A DNA stretch of 64,000 nt from Thiothrix litoralis (GCF_017901135.1 NZ_CP072801.1:1922001-1986000); one strand, 5' to 3'; positions 17,519-27,806 are shown, counted from the first letter of the stretch. A program made the numbers and translations. Notes: a model not told the origin generated them from the letters alone.

Positions 17519-18669
17519 GACAATTTCAGGCCAATAATCACATCCATCACATTCGTGCCCGTCGGCCCAGTATGGATCAGGTCGCCGCTGGCTGCCAAGA
17601 ATATACCGGCATTGGCTGCCTGAAAACAAGCCAGTGGGTCAAGGTTTTGGGACTTACCACGCTGCACCGTGCCATTATCCACCAGTGCGCCGGTATCATC
17701 TGTCACACCATCCGTACCATCTGTCCCCGCTACTAACAAGAACAGATTATCATCAGGGCGTAAATAAAGCGCCGCCGCCAAGGCGAGATGCTGGTTTCGC
17801 CCACCGTGACCGGGGTTGAGCGGGAGTTGAACCGTGGTTTCCGCCCCCCATAAATAGAGTCCGGGTTCACTGTTGCGCAAGTGTTCCACGCAAAGATGGG
17901 CGACAACTTCAGCATCGCCTTCCAGAAAATCGGGCATAACAGTGGAAGAAACGCCACCTGGCAGCCCCTTGTCAGAGGAGGAGGCCACCGCCATTGCCGC
18001 TAGTGCTTGCTGGTTACTGGCGACGATTTCCCAGTCGAAATCCTCGCGCGGCGCAGGAAACAGCAAGCCGGAACCAATCACCGCCGGGTCATCACCGGGC
18101 ACATCGGACATCAACAGGCAACGCACCGGACGCTCACTAACGTATTGCCACAATTTGCCGCCCTTGATCAGGGACAGCGTGCGGCGCATGGCATTGATGT
18201 CGCTGATTACCACACCATTCGCCAGCATGTCTTGGGTAGCCTGTTGCAGCCGAGGTAAGCTCCAACCCGCTTCCAGCACTTCCACCAGACTCGATGTACC
18301 ACCGGAAATCAGGAAAAGGATAGGTTCCTCTGCGGGCAGACCTTGCAGGTACGTGATCAGGGCTTTGCCCGCTTGCAGGGAAGATTCATCAGGGATCGGA
18401 TGGGCGGATTCGATAATCTGTACATGATCGCCGATAGTAGAATTGACATGACCGTGCTTGGTAATCAACAAACCGCTTTGCAGATTGCCTTTCAGGTAAC
18501 GGGCTGCACCGCTGAACATGGCTTCGGCAGCTTTGCCAATCGCCACCACGTGGCAAGGCTCGCGTTTACCTCTAACCAGCATCGCGCGGTAAACAGCCTG
18601 CTCACCATTAACGGCAGCTAAGCCAGCAGCATAGGTTTCCAGCAAGTGTGTACGATGCTTACTCATCAA
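17515..18669 (-). CDS. Glycerate 2-kinase (MOFRL family)
   Basis: Cytoplasmic glycerate kinase of the GckA/TtuD type, which makes 2-phosphoglycerate from D-glycerate. The 384-residue length is slightly short for the family. The N-terminal DUF4147 domain includes VVAIGKAAEAMF and LISGGTSSLVE. The C-terminal MOFRL domain includes LVAGTDGTDGVTDDTGALVD and HTGPTGTNVMDVIIGL. The start overlaps the upstream gene's stop by 4 bp and the end overlaps the next gene's start by 4 bp, so this is a tightly coupled operon. Its link to cell-wall genes is not obvious. Confidence 0.92.
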   Translation of the reverse strand: MMSKHRTHLLETYAAGLAAVNGEQAVYRAMLVRGKREPCHVVAIGKAAEAMFSGAARYLKGNLQSGLLITKHGHVNSTIGDHVQIIESAHPIPDESSLQAGKALITYLQGLPAEEPILFLISGGTSSLVEVLEAGWSLPRLQQATQDMLANGVVISDINAMRRTLSLIKGGKLWQYVSERPVRCLLMSDVPGDDPAVIGSGLLFPAPREDFDWEIVASNQQALAAMAVASSSDKGLPGGVSSTVMPDFLEGDAEVVAHLCVEHLRNSEPGLYLWGAETTVQLPLNPGHGGRNQHLALAAALYLRPDDNLFLLVAGTDGTDGVTDDTGALVDNGTVQRGKSQNLDPLACFQAANAGIFLAASGDLIHTGPTGTNVMDVIIGLKLS

Positions 18670-19265
18670 CCCAACAATGCCGCCACTTTCTTGCGATCTG
18701 CCCGCCTCATCGCCTTGCCGGTAATGGGGCTGATCGGCGCTCCGGCAAAACGGTCATCCTGCGGGAACACCATCAGCTCCACTTCCACATCATCGACATA
18801 GAAACGCAACAGCGGGAAATAATCCTGTTTCTTGCTGCCCAGACGGGTGCGGCGTTCATGCGTCTGGAACGGGATGTGCTGATCTTCAAGGAAAAACATC
18901 ACTTCTTCCACACTGTCCGCCCCCAAATACAAGGTAACAGCAGAGTGCGGGCTAGACGTTCCTTCGAGGGCAGCCCCCGTCAAATAGGGGTGATAGGCTT
19001 GCAGGAAATCCATCGCCTCCAGCGCCACTTCGCGGTGGTGGCGCAGCAAGACAGGTTGGGTATCCGCATCGAACAATTGGATACGCTGGTGGATGGCGGC
19101 TTCCACCTCTTCATTGGTCGGTTGGGCGCTACCCTGCAACCTCACGCCCAGATTTTCCGCCGCCCGTAACTTGGCAAGCCGGTAATCGCGCATCCCGTCT
19201 TCGTAAAGCAGACGGGCAGCCTCATCTGCGACCAAGTGACGCAGTTCATCGCGGCTATTGCGCAT
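18666..19265 (-). CDS. Nucleotidyltransferase-like protein, tentative
   Basis: 199 aa, soluble. The start codon shares one base with the mrcA stop and the stop overlaps the glycerate kinase start by 4 bp. The N-terminal half is helical and basic (MRDYRLAKLRAAENLGVR). The C-terminal half contains YVDDVEVELMVFP, which resembles the acidic strand of minimal nucleotidyltransferase folds, and a conserved-looking end SPITGKAMRRADRKKVAALL. The family assignment is tentative and no substrate can be named. Confidence 0.6.
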   Translation of the reverse strand: MRNSRDELRHLVADEAARLLYEDGMRDYRLAKLRAAENLGVRLQGSAQPTNEEVEAAIHQRIQLFDADTQPVLLRHHREVALEAMDFLQAYHPYLTGAALEGTSSPHSAVTLYLGADSVEEVMFFLEDQHIPFQTHERRTRLGSKKQDYFPLLRFYVDDVEVELMVFPQDDRFAGAPISPITGKAMRRADRKKVAALLG

Positions 19266-21790
19266 CAGAAAAGCTGCTCGGGAATTTCCACCCGTTCCGG
19301 GGTACGTTGTGGTGCGGGCGCTCGCGGCTGCGCAACTTGCTGGCGGGTCACAATGTCACGCTCGCTTTTGTACTGGAAGCCACTATTGGTAGAAGCCGTC
19401 TGACTGCTACTGCTACTGCTACGCCGTTTCGGCTTATCCTCGATATCAAGCCCCAAATCTGCTTCCTTGAGATCCACCGGCCTTTCCCATTCTTTGGAAG
19501 GCTCACCCTTAAGCACCCGATGCATAAAATCAATCCACATTGGCAAAGCCACATTGGTAGCGGTTTCCCCTTCCCCAAGCTTCGCCATATCATCAAACCC
19601 AACCCAGGCAATGCTCACAACATCCGGGGTAAAGCCACAGAACCAAGCATCTTTTTGATCGTTGGTGGTACCGGTTTTACCCGCAATATCCTTACGATTC
19701 AAACTGCGCCCAGCGCGTGCAGCCGTGCCAAACTGAGTAACACCCTGCATCATGCTGACAATTTGGTAATGGGTGCGGCTATCTAGAATACGTTTGGCAG
19801 CAGGGTATACCCCTTCGTCACCCACTTTCGGGCGCTCAACTTCAGCCGTTTCCCAGATGGGTTTATCGGACACTTCCTTTTTAACCGCGTCCGTTTTAGT
19901 CACTGCCTTGTCATCTGGCTGCTTGATAACGCACACGTCAGACCCACCCGCACAAATCCGGGGTGAGGTTTCCTTGAATAAAACCTGATGATTGCGGTCT
20001 TCAATCCGAGTTATAAAATAGGCATCAATCTTGTAGCCGCCATTGGCAAAAGCTGCGTATGCCGTCGCCATTTCCATGGGCGTTGTCATCGCCGTCCCTA
20101 AAGCCAGCGTCAGGTTCTGGGGTAAATTTTCTCTGGGAAAACCAAAGCGGGTTGCAAAATCAATCGCATAATTAACCCCGATACTCCGCAGCAAGCGGAT
20201 CGACACCAGATTACGCGACTTTGCCAAGGCTTCCCGCAACGTCGTGGGGCCAATGTATCTGCCCCCAAAATTCTCAGGCTTCCAGTTACTGCCAGGAATA
20301 TCCAGCGGTGCATCATTCACCACACTCGCGGGCGTAAAGCCTTTAGCCAAAGCAGCCGCATAAATAATCGGCTTGAAGCTGGAACCCGGCTGACGCACCG
20401 CTTGGGTCGCACGATTGAATTTGGAATGGTAGAAATCAAAGCCACCCATGACCGCACGAACCGCGCCATCCGCAGGGTCAAGTGACACCAACGCACCACC
20501 AACGGTTGGCACTTGGGAAAGCACCCAGGTATTTCTTTCCTTATCGGTCTGACGCAAACGTACAATATCGCCCGCCTTCAGCACATCACTGACACGTTTA
20601 GGGGATGCGCCGCGCCGGTCTTCTGTCTTGAATGCACGCGCCCATTTGACCGCATTAATATCCAGTGTCACCCGTGTCTCACCCACCAGCAACTCAGCCG
20701 CTTTGCTGTCAGCACTCAGCACCAAGGCAGGGTACAAATCACCAAAGACCGGGTAAGTGGAAAGTTTATCGCGCATCTCATCTTCGGTTTTCAAATCGCC
20801 GAGATCAACCTTATCTTCAGCCCCCCGATAACCATGACGCTGGGCGTAGGAACTCAGCGCCTTACGCAACGAGGCGGCGGCTTCTGCCTGTTTTTCGGAA
20901 TCCAGCGTCGTGTAAACATGGTAGCCCTGTGTATAGGCATTATCCACACCAAAACGTTTGACAATTTCCGCTCGCACCATTTCCGCAAGATAAGGCGCAT
21001 CGGCATCAATTTCGGTCTTGTGTTTTTCAGCAGTATTCGGCTCATTCAGCGCCGTCTGGTACTCCAGTTGGGAAATATGCCCAAACTCCAGCATCCGCTT
21101 GAGGATATAGTTACGGCGGATCGTCGCCCGCTCAGGATTAGCCAATGGGTTATAACGCGAAGGCGCTTTGGGCAAACCAGCAATCATGGCACTTTGCGCC
21201 AGCGTCAGTTCACCCAATGTTTTGCCGTAGTAAGTTTCTGCCGCAGAAGCAATCCCGTAAGCGCGATTGCCCAGATAAATCTTGTTGAGGTATAACTCAA
21301 GGATCTGGTCTTTGCTCAGATTTTGCTCCATTTTGATGGCTAGCAGGGTTTCCTTGAATTTACGTTCGAGGTTTTTACCAGAATCCAGGAAGGAATTTCG
21401 CGCCAACTGCATGGTGATCGTACTAGCGCCCTGACTTGCCGAACCTGTTGACACCACATTGCGCAGCGCCCGCAGTACCCCTTTGAGATCCACGCCTTGA
21501 TGTTCGTAAAAACGGGCATCTTCAATGTCGATAAATGCCTGACTCAAGTTACGGGGAACTTCAGCAAGTGTTACCGGGCGGCTACGCCGTTCGCCGTATT
21601 CAGCCAGCAATTCGCCATCCTTTGTATAGATACGCAAAGGCACCTGAATATCAATTTTGCGCAGCTCGGCTTCATCAGGCAATTGGGGTGCATAATGGGA
21701 GTATAAGGCAAACAAACCTAACGCCCCTAACGTGAGGAGCGCAAAAAAAGCGCCTAAAACAAGCTGAAAAAACTTATAGATGAACCGCAT
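19265..21790 (-). CDS. mrcA: Penicillin-binding protein 1A
   Basis: Bifunctional class A PBP of 841 aa, anchored in the inner membrane by one N-terminal helix. It polymerises glycan strands and cross-links them in the periplasm. The glycosyltransferase domain carries EDARFYEHQGVD and the GASTITMQLARN segment. The transpeptidase carries PGSSFKP (active-site Ser and Lys), SRN and KTGTT. An OB-like insert separates them. The C-terminal tail is Ser-rich and basic. It is divergent from pilM, as in Pseudomonas and relatives. Three small genes follow in tight coupling. Confidence 0.97.
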   Translation of the reverse strand: MRFIYKFFQLVLGAFFALLTLGALGLFALYSHYAPQLPDEAELRKIDIQVPLRIYTKDGELLAEYGERRSRPVTLAEVPRNLSQAFIDIEDARFYEHQGVDLKGVLRALRNVVSTGSASQGASTITMQLARNSFLDSGKNLERKFKETLLAIKMEQNLSKDQILELYLNKIYLGNRAYGIASAAETYYGKTLGELTLAQSAMIAGLPKAPSRYNPLANPERATIRRNYILKRMLEFGHISQLEYQTALNEPNTAEKHKTEIDADAPYLAEMVRAEIVKRFGVDNAYTQGYHVYTTLDSEKQAEAAASLRKALSSYAQRHGYRGAEDKVDLGDLKTEDEMRDKLSTYPVFGDLYPALVLSADSKAAELLVGETRVTLDINAVKWARAFKTEDRRGASPKRVSDVLKAGDIVRLRQTDKERNTWVLSQVPTVGGALVSLDPADGAVRAVMGGFDFYHSKFNRATQAVRQPGSSFKPIIYAAALAKGFTPASVVNDAPLDIPGSNWKPENFGGRYIGPTTLREALAKSRNLVSIRLLRSIGVNYAIDFATRFGFPRENLPQNLTLALGTAMTTPMEMATAYAAFANGGYKIDAYFITRIEDRNHQVLFKETSPRICAGGSDVCVIKQPDDKAVTKTDAVKKEVSDKPIWETAEVERPKVGDEGVYPAAKRILDSRTHYQIVSMMQGVTQFGTAARAGRSLNRKDIAGKTGTTNDQKDAWFCGFTPDVVSIAWVGFDDMAKLGEGETATNVALPMWIDFMHRVLKGEPSKEWERPVDLKEADLGLDIEDKPKRRSSSSSSQTASTNSGFQYKSERDIVTRQQVAQPRAPAPQRTPERVEIPEQLF

Positions 21791-21892
21791 GACTACATTG
21801 GACTTTTATTCGTTTACGCACGGCTCCCGTTTATCTGAAAGCACGCCACCCAAGACGGGCAGAGTAGACTATTTTGAGATTCGACGCTACCA

Positions 21893-21921
21893 TTGACCTG
21901 AAAATAATTAAAAGATATGAA
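21893..21921 (+). promoter_or_regulatory. Sigma-70-like promoter of pilMNOPQ
   Basis: TTGACC (21893-21898) and TATGAA (21916-21921) are spaced 17 nt apart and lie about 40 bp before pilM. The surrounding 21900-21950 stretch is A/T-rich. Nothing else coding lies in the mrcA-pilM gap. Confidence 0.6.
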
Positions 21922-21961
21922 CAATAACCTTTAATAATAACAATAACCCCCGGAATTGCCT

Positions 21962-23014
21962 GTGTTTTCAATATATCCTCGCAAAGAAAGTCTGCTCGGC
22001 CTGGACATCAGCTCTTCTGCCATCAAACTGGTGGAAATGACCCGTAGAGGGCGCGATTACCGGATCGAAAGCTATGCCGTTGCCCCTTTGCCCGAAGGTG
22101 TCGCCAACGAAAAAGACATCGTGGAACCAGAGCCTGTGGGTGAAGCCATCCGCCGCGCTTTGCGTGACAGCCGCTCCAAACTGAAGCATTGCGCACTCGC
22201 CATCCCGACATCCATGGCGATCAGCAAGATCATCCAAATGCCAGCCTCCATCCCACAAGCCGAGCTGGAAGCACAAATGTCGATGGAAGCCGAGCAACAC
22301 ATTCCTTACCCGATGAACGAAGTCAATTATGACTTTGAAGTCCTCGGGCCATCCGCCAATTCCCCCGAAACAGTGGATGTACTACTCGCTGCTACCCGTT
22401 CAGAAAATGTCGAAGTCCGGGTGGCAGCGGCCGAAATGGCGGGCTTGACCGTGGATATTGTCGACACCGAAACCCATGCACTGGAAAAAGTCCTGCGCCA
22501 CCTGACCAGCGAATTGAGTCAGCACGATTCACTCGCCATCGTCGACTTTGGTGCGACCATGACCGGTATCAGCGTCTTTGAGCAAAGCCGCTTAACCTTT
22601 TCCCGCGAGCAAGTCTTTGGTGGACGGCAATTGACCGAAGAAATCATGCACCGCTATGGCCTGACCTGGCAGGAAGCAGGCTTGGCAAAAAAAGAAGGCA
22701 ACCTGCCGGAAAACTACGTTTCCGAGGTATTGGAACCCTTCAAGGACAGCATGGTGCGCCAATTGCACCGTTTTCTTCAGTTTTATTACGCCTCCAGCCA
22801 GAAAGACAGCGTGTCACAAATCCTGATTTGTGGTGGCTGCGCCCGTATTCCCGGTGTGGATGAGCAAATCCAGTCCACTATCGGCATTCCTGTCAGGGTC
22901 ATCAACCCATTTACGCAGGTTGCCCTCGGCTCACGGGTCAGCCCGGTCAGGTTTACCAATGACATGCAGGCTCTACTGATTGCGGCAGGCTTGTCACTGC
23001 GAGGGCTGGAGTAA
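21962..23014 (+). CDS. pilM: Type IV pilus assembly protein PilM
   Basis: Cytoplasmic actin-like ATPase that recruits PilN and builds the inner-membrane alignment complex of the type IV pilus. Nucleotide-binding motifs LLGLDISSSAIKLVEM and IVDFGATMTGISVF are visible. I choose the GTG at 21962 because GGA lies 7 nt upstream. A TTG at 21956 is in frame, but the GGA would sit almost on top of it. The stop shares a base with pilN's ATG. First gene of pilMNOPQ. Confidence 0.95.
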   Translation: MFSIYPRKESLLGLDISSSAIKLVEMTRRGRDYRIESYAVAPLPEGVANEKDIVEPEPVGEAIRRALRDSRSKLKHCALAIPTSMAISKIIQMPASIPQAELEAQMSMEAEQHIPYPMNEVNYDFEVLGPSANSPETVDVLLAATRSENVEVRVAAAEMAGLTVDIVDTETHALEKVLRHLTSELSQHDSLAIVDFGATMTGISVFEQSRLTFSREQVFGGRQLTEEIMHRYGLTWQEAGLAKKEGNLPENYVSEVLEPFKDSMVRQLHRFLQFYYASSQKDSVSQILICGGCARIPGVDEQIQSTIGIPVRVINPFTQVALGSRVSPVRFTNDMQALLIAAGLSLRGLE

Positions 23015-23631
23015 TGGCAGGTCTTAACCTTCTCTCCTGGCGCGAAAAAGCTCGCGAGGAAAAAAAGAAGCAGTTTTTCACCCTAGTGGGGGTCAGTGCG
23101 GCGTTGGCGACTGTCGCTGTGTTTGGCGCACACCAGTTCATGCTGTCATCCATTGAGAATCAAGAGCAACGCAATCAATTCCTGGCCACTGAAATTGCCG
23201 CACTGGATAAGCAGATCAAGGAAATCGAAAAACTCGACACCACCCGTCAGGCATTGCTGGATCGGATGCAGATCATTGAAGATTTGCAAAGCACCCGCCC
23301 GGCAATCGTCCATCTGTTTGACGAAATGGTCAATGCTTTACCCAAAGGCATGTACTTGCTCTCCCTCAAACAGGAAGCCACCAAGGTGCAACTCGAAGGC
23401 AAGGCCGAATCCTATGCGCGGGTTTCCAGCTACATGAACCGGCTGGATGCTTCCCCGTGGTTGAGCTCTTCCAACCTGAACATCATTTCCACCAAACAGG
23501 AAGCCAAAGATGCTGACATCCTGCTGAGGGATTTCAAGCTGGATGTCACCCAGTTACTGCGTCAAGGCAACGATACAGAAGAGACGGCCACTCCAGCAAA
23601 GGCAAAAGCTAAACAAGGGGGTGGCTCATGA
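23014..23631 (+). CDS. pilN: Type IV pilus assembly protein PilN
   Basis: Bitopic inner-membrane protein of 205 aa. The N-terminal cytoplasmic stretch MAGLNLLSWREKAREEKKKQ contains the N-L-L-W-R peptide that docks into PilM. One membrane helix is followed by a coiled coil and a periplasmic ferredoxin-like domain that pairs with PilO. Overlaps with both neighbours show translational coupling. The C-terminus is a short Ala/Lys tail. Confidence 0.95.
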   Translation: MAGLNLLSWREKAREEKKKQFFTLVGVSAALATVAVFGAHQFMLSSIENQEQRNQFLATEIAALDKQIKEIEKLDTTRQALLDRMQIIEDLQSTRPAIVHLFDEMVNALPKGMYLLSLKQEATKVQLEGKAESYARVSSYMNRLDASPWLSSSNLNIISTKQEAKDADILLRDFKLDVTQLLRQGNDTEETATPAKAKAKQGGGS

Positions 23632-24260
23632 ACCTGCACGAACTCAATAACCTCGTCGATGACCCCGGTAGTGTTTCCTGGTCGATCAAATCAATGACAC
23701 TGGCTGTCATCATGATCATCATTCTAGTGTTGGGCTACCAACTCGTCATCGTCGATGAGATTGATGCCTTGACAGCGGTTGAAACTAAGGAGCAACAACT
23801 GCGCAGCGATCTGGAAACCAAACAGAAACGCGCCAGCCAGCTCCCACAGTATCAGGCGCAACTGGAAGAAATGCAGCGCTCCTTCAGCATCCTGTTACGC
23901 CAGTTACCCAGCGACACCGAGATTCCGGGGCTGATTCTGGATATTTCCGAAAAAGGCTTATCCAACGGCTTGGCATTAGAACTATTTGAGCCACAAGGCG
24001 AAGTGAAGATGGAATTTTATGCTGAAAAGCCCATCAAGATCATCGCCAAGGGTTCCTATCGCGAACTGGCAACCTTTGTCAGTGACATTTCTGGTCTATC
24101 ACGCATCGTTACCATCAATAATATCGACCTGAAACCCGAAGACAAAACCGGGCGATTACGCATGGAAGCCATCCTGAAAACCTACCGTTATCTGGAAGAC
24201 AGCAACGGCGATACCCCAGCCACCAATAAAGTTGCCAGTAAAGGGAGTAAGCAAGGATGA
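23628..24260 (+). CDS. pilO: Type IV pilus assembly protein PilO
   Basis: Inner-membrane partner of PilN, 210 aa. It has a short cytoplasmic start (MNLHELNNLVDDPGSVSW), a membrane helix near residues 25-42, a periplasmic coiled coil rich in Gln/Leu, and a C-terminal domain with LSRIVTINNIDL, which is typical of PilO. It overlaps pilN and pilP by 4 bp each. It aligns the secretin with the motor and platform. Confidence 0.95.
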   Translation: MNLHELNNLVDDPGSVSWSIKSMTLAVIMIIILVLGYQLVIVDEIDALTAVETKEQQLRSDLETKQKRASQLPQYQAQLEEMQRSFSILLRQLPSDTEIPGLILDISEKGLSNGLALELFEPQGEVKMEFYAEKPIKIIAKGSYRELATFVSDISGLSRIVTINNIDLKPEDKTGRLRMEAILKTYRYLEDSNGDTPATNKVASKGSKQG

Positions 24261-24790
24261 AACGCACCCTGAAACTATCCGCTGGCCTGAGCGTGCTGCT
24301 GTTGTTAAGCGCCTGTAACAGCGACATGAGTGACTTGGAGCAATACGTAAAAACGGTCAAGGCCAAACCCGCAGCCCCGATTGACCCCATCCCCGAGGTG
24401 AAGCCTTATGTGCGCTTCATTTACCCTGGGCATGAACTGAACCCATTTGATTCCAAAATACTCGCACCCGATAATGCGGTAGAAGCCGGGAGTAGCATCA
24501 TGCCTGACCCGAATCACATTCCCGAGTTTCTGGAAAGCTTCCCACTGGACAGTTTGCGCATGGTAGGCACGATCAATCAAAACAACTCACTGTGGGCACT
24601 AATCCGTATACCGGATGGAGCAGTCCATCGGGCGCGTGCCGGTAACTACCTTGGCAAAAACCACGGTAAAATTAATAAAGTTGAAGAAACCAAAATTAGC
24701 GTACAGGAAATTGTCGAAAACGGCTTCGGTGGTTTCAAGGAACGGGAAAATGCCATTGCCCTTTCTGACCTCAAAGATGTAAAAAAATAA
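24257..24790 (+). CDS. pilP: Type IV pilus lipoprotein PilP
   Basis: Inner-membrane lipoprotein of 177 aa that bridges PilNO to the PilQ secretin. The signal sequence ends in the lipobox LLSACNSD. A flexible proline-containing linker precedes the HR-like domain with MVGTINQNNSLWALIRIPDG and RARAGNYLGKNHGKI, both typical of PilP. It sits 20 bp before pilQ. Confidence 0.96.
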   Translation: MKRTLKLSAGLSVLLLLSACNSDMSDLEQYVKTVKAKPAAPIDPIPEVKPYVRFIYPGHELNPFDSKILAPDNAVEAGSSIMPDPNHIPEFLESFPLDSLRMVGTINQNNSLWALIRIPDGAVHRARAGNYLGKNHGKINKVEETKISVQEIVENGFGGFKERENAIALSDLKDVKK

Positions 24791-24810
24791 CAAACAGGAC
24801 TAGCAACAAA

Positions 24811-27210
24811 ATGAAAACAATAAAGCAAAGTGTTGCTTTGGCAATTCTCATGGCCTGTACACCAGCCAGCAGCTTGGTATTGGCAGCCGATACGCAGCTA
24901 CAAAATATCTCTGCCCACGCAGCGGGCAACAAAACCGAAGTACAGTTGCAGTTCAGCTCCCCCGTCGCCTTGCCCAAAGGTTTCATGATGGAGAACCCTT
25001 CTCGCTTGGTGTTCGACTTTCCCGCGACGGAAGTCGACGCCAATAGCCGTAGCAAAACCATCAACCTGGGACAAATCCAGACCATTGATGCCGCCAACAA
25101 TAAAGGCAAGGCTCGGGTTGTCGTACACCTCAATGGCTTGGTAGACCACACGATCGAAGCACGGGGCAACACGGTTGTCATGCTGTTTGACAATAAGAAC
25201 GGCCAAGCGACACCAGCCTCTGGCGTGCACCGCAGTGGCAAAGCCGCCCCCGATAAACTGACAACACCAGCGTTAACGCCGCCCCAGCCAAGCTGGAATA
25301 ACGAACATTCGCCCAGCGCAGCCTCCTTGCCGTTGCCGGAATTGCCAGTGCCCAACAGCTTGCCAACCGATTACGCTTGGTACACCCCGCCCGGCGGCAA
25401 ATCCGCGTCCGCGCCTGCACCCGTGGTTATGCCAACAGCCGCGCCTGTTGTTGCCCCCAAACCAGCGGCAGTCCAGCGCCCGGCTCCAGCCATCATGCAA
25501 AATACTGCGCCCTCCCCACAACCTGCTGTCAGTGCAGCCCCGTTGTTACAGGCCGTAGACTTCCGCCGTGAAGCAGATGGTGGTGGGCGTGTGGTCATCA
25601 ACTTGTCTTCTGCCAATACCAATATCAGCGACGACAAAACTGGCAACACCATCACCATTACCTTCGCGGCAACCGATGTCCCCGCCAACCTGCAAAAGCG
25701 CATGGATGTCATGGACTTCGGCACGCCCGTGAGTGCTATTGATGTCGCCGAGCGCAGCGGTAACGCCCGCATTCGTATCACTACCCACGAAGGTTTTGAA
25801 TACACCACCAAGCGTAACGGCAATGAGTACACTGTCCAGATCGACAAACTCAAAGCAGTGCCAGAAGACAAACTGGTAGGTGGCAAGAAAAAGAAAACCT
25901 TCACCGGCGAAAAGCTCTCACTCAACTTCCAGGACATTGAAGTCCGCGCGGTTCTGCAACTGCTGGCTGATTTCACCGACAAAAACATCGTGGTCAGCGA
26001 CACCGTTACAGGCAATATCACCGTGCGCCTCAAAGACGTACCGTGGGATCAGGCGCTGGACATCGTACTCGAATCCAAAAACCTGGCCATGCGTGAAAAC
26101 GGCAATGTCATCTGGGTAGCGCCCGCCGCCGAACTGGCCGCCAAAGAGCAACAAGAACTCGAAGCCATCAAGTCCAAACAGGCATTGGAACCCTTGGTGA
26201 CAGAATACATTGCCATCAACTTTGCCAAAGCCACCGACATGGTAGCCATCATCGAAAAATCCAAGGGTGGGGACAAAGAAAATGACAAGCAATCCCTGCT
26301 CTCCTCACGTGGCAAAGTATCGGTAGATGAACGCACTAACACCCTGTTGGTGCAAGACACCGCCACACAGGTCAACGCCATCCGTGATTTGATCAAAGTG
26401 CTGGACGTACCCGTCGCACAAGTACTAATCGAATCACGCATCGTCATTGCCAGCGACTCCTTCGGCAAAGAACTCGGCGCACGTTTTGGTATCACCCCAA
26501 CGTGGATCAATCAGGATAGCGTCGGTATTGGTACAGGCACACTGGGTACAGGTACTGACACCTACTGGGAAAGCGCCACCAAAGCCTTGGCAGACACAAC
26601 GGGCTCTGCCACCGTCACCATGCCTAGCCTGAGCGACCGCCTCAGCGTCAACCTACCGGTGACGGGGGCGATCGGCAGCTACGGCTTCTCGATCCTCAGC
26701 AAAGACTTTTTGGTGGATCTGGAACTGTCGGCCTCACAATCGGAAAACAAAAGTGAAACCATTTCCAGCCCACGAGTGATCACCTCCAACCAAACCAAAG
26801 CGCTGATTGAACAAGGTGTGGAAGTGCCGTACCTGCAAGCTTCTTCCAGCGGTGCTGCCAACGTCGCCTTCAAGAAAGCGGTGCTCAGTATGGAAGTCAC
26901 CCCACAAATCACCCCCGATGAGCACATTTCGATGGATTTGAAGGTCAATCAGGATACGGTTGGCTCGATATACTCCGGGGTTCCCAGCATCAATACCCGC
27001 GAAATCCAGACCAAGGTACTGGTTGAAAACGGTCAAACCGTGGTGCTCGGTGGCGTCCACGAGGAACGCAGTACCAACGGCACCAGCAAAGTCCCCGTGC
27101 TGGGCGATGTGCCTATCCTCGGTCGCCTGTTCCGTACAGACAATAACAGCAAGAGCAATAATGAGCTGCTGATCTTTGTCACGCCCAAGATTGTGGACAG
27201 TAAATCCTAA
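24811..27210 (+). CDS. pilQ: Type IV pilus secretin PilQ
   Basis: Outer-membrane secretin of 799 aa through which the pilus exits. It has a signal peptide (MKTIKQSVALAILMACTPAS), two AMIN domains separated by a long Pro/Ala linker, an N0/STN domain (LNFQDIEVRAVLQLLADFT), an N1 domain, and the secretin core with VPVLGDVPILGRLFR. Secretins assemble as a ring of 12-15 subunits. Length and domain order are normal for a gammaproteobacterial PilQ. Confidence 0.97.
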   Translation: MKTIKQSVALAILMACTPASSLVLAADTQLQNISAHAAGNKTEVQLQFSSPVALPKGFMMENPSRLVFDFPATEVDANSRSKTINLGQIQTIDAANNKGKARVVVHLNGLVDHTIEARGNTVVMLFDNKNGQATPASGVHRSGKAAPDKLTTPALTPPQPSWNNEHSPSAASLPLPELPVPNSLPTDYAWYTPPGGKSASAPAPVVMPTAAPVVAPKPAAVQRPAPAIMQNTAPSPQPAVSAAPLLQAVDFRREADGGGRVVINLSSANTNISDDKTGNTITITFAATDVPANLQKRMDVMDFGTPVSAIDVAERSGNARIRITTHEGFEYTTKRNGNEYTVQIDKLKAVPEDKLVGGKKKKTFTGEKLSLNFQDIEVRAVLQLLADFTDKNIVVSDTVTGNITVRLKDVPWDQALDIVLESKNLAMRENGNVIWVAPAAELAAKEQQELEAIKSKQALEPLVTEYIAINFAKATDMVAIIEKSKGGDKENDKQSLLSSRGKVSVDERTNTLLVQDTATQVNAIRDLIKVLDVPVAQVLIESRIVIASDSFGKELGARFGITPTWINQDSVGIGTGTLGTGTDTYWESATKALADTTGSATVTMPSLSDRLSVNLPVTGAIGSYGFSILSKDFLVDLELSASQSENKSETISSPRVITSNQTKALIEQGVEVPYLQASSSGAANVAFKKAVLSMEVTPQITPDEHISMDLKVNQDTVGSIYSGVPSINTREIQTKVLVENGQTVVLGGVHEERSTNGTSKVPVLGDVPILGRLFRTDNNSKSNNELLIFVTPKIVDSKS

Positions 27211-27263
27211 GCGAAACACACAAGTCGCTTGATTCCCGCGCCCGGTACTGGCATAAATCCGGG

Positions 27264-27806
27264 ATGCAAAATAACATCATCCTGGTGGGTTTGATGGGCG
27301 CGGGAAAATCCACCATAGGCCGACACCTCGCCCGTCGACTGAACCTAACATTTTACGACTCCGATAAGGTAGTCGAAGAACGCACAGGCGTCAGCATTCC
27401 AACCATCTTTGCCGTTGAAGGCGAAGCGGGTTTTCGTGAGCGTGAAGAACAGGTCATTGCCGAGCTAACCGCTTTACCCAATACCCTGATTGCCACCGGC
27501 GGCGGCAGTGTCTTGCGGGACATCAACCGCGAACACATCAAGGCAGGTGGCACGGTCATCTACCTGCGTGCCTCGGCTGAACAGCTTTTTCAGCGCATCC
27601 GCCACGACAAAACCCGACCCTTGATGCAAACCGCCAACCCCATGCAAACCTTGCGGGACTTACTCAAAGCCCGTGAGCCGCTGTACATGGAAGTTGCTGA
27701 TTTGATCATGCCTACCGGCAAACAAAAAGTGAATGTCATCCTGCGTGACATTCACGCCAAACTAAAACAATTACAGGATGTTACCCATGCAAACGCTGAA
27801 TCTTGA
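27264..27806 (+). CDS. aroK: Shikimate kinase
   Basis: Phosphorylates shikimate at O3 in the aromatic amino acid pathway. 180 aa with Walker [12 protein letters not shown], the substrate-binding DSDK and GFREREEQV segments, and the GGG(S) motif in IATGGGSVL. It follows pilQ and precedes aroB, the usual order in gammaproteobacteria, and overlaps aroB's start by 20 bp. Confidence 0.97.
   Translation: MQNNIILVGLMGAGKSTIGRHLARRLNLTFYDSDKVVEERTGVSIPTIFAVEGEAGFREREEQVIAELTALPNTLIATGGGSVLRDINREHIKAGGTVIYLRASAEQLFQRIRHDKTRPLMQTANPMQTLRDLLKAREPLYMEVADLIMPTGKQKVNVILRDIHAKLKQLQDVTHANAES

Noticed and set aside
21956-21961. TTG start for pilM
   Set aside because: The only ribosome-site bases would sit almost on the codon. 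GTG at 21962 has better spacing and gives the usual PilM start.
25371-26033. A 220-codon minus-strand frame inside pilQ
   Set aside because: It is antisense to the AMIN and N-domain region of pilQ, with no ribosome site or known motif.
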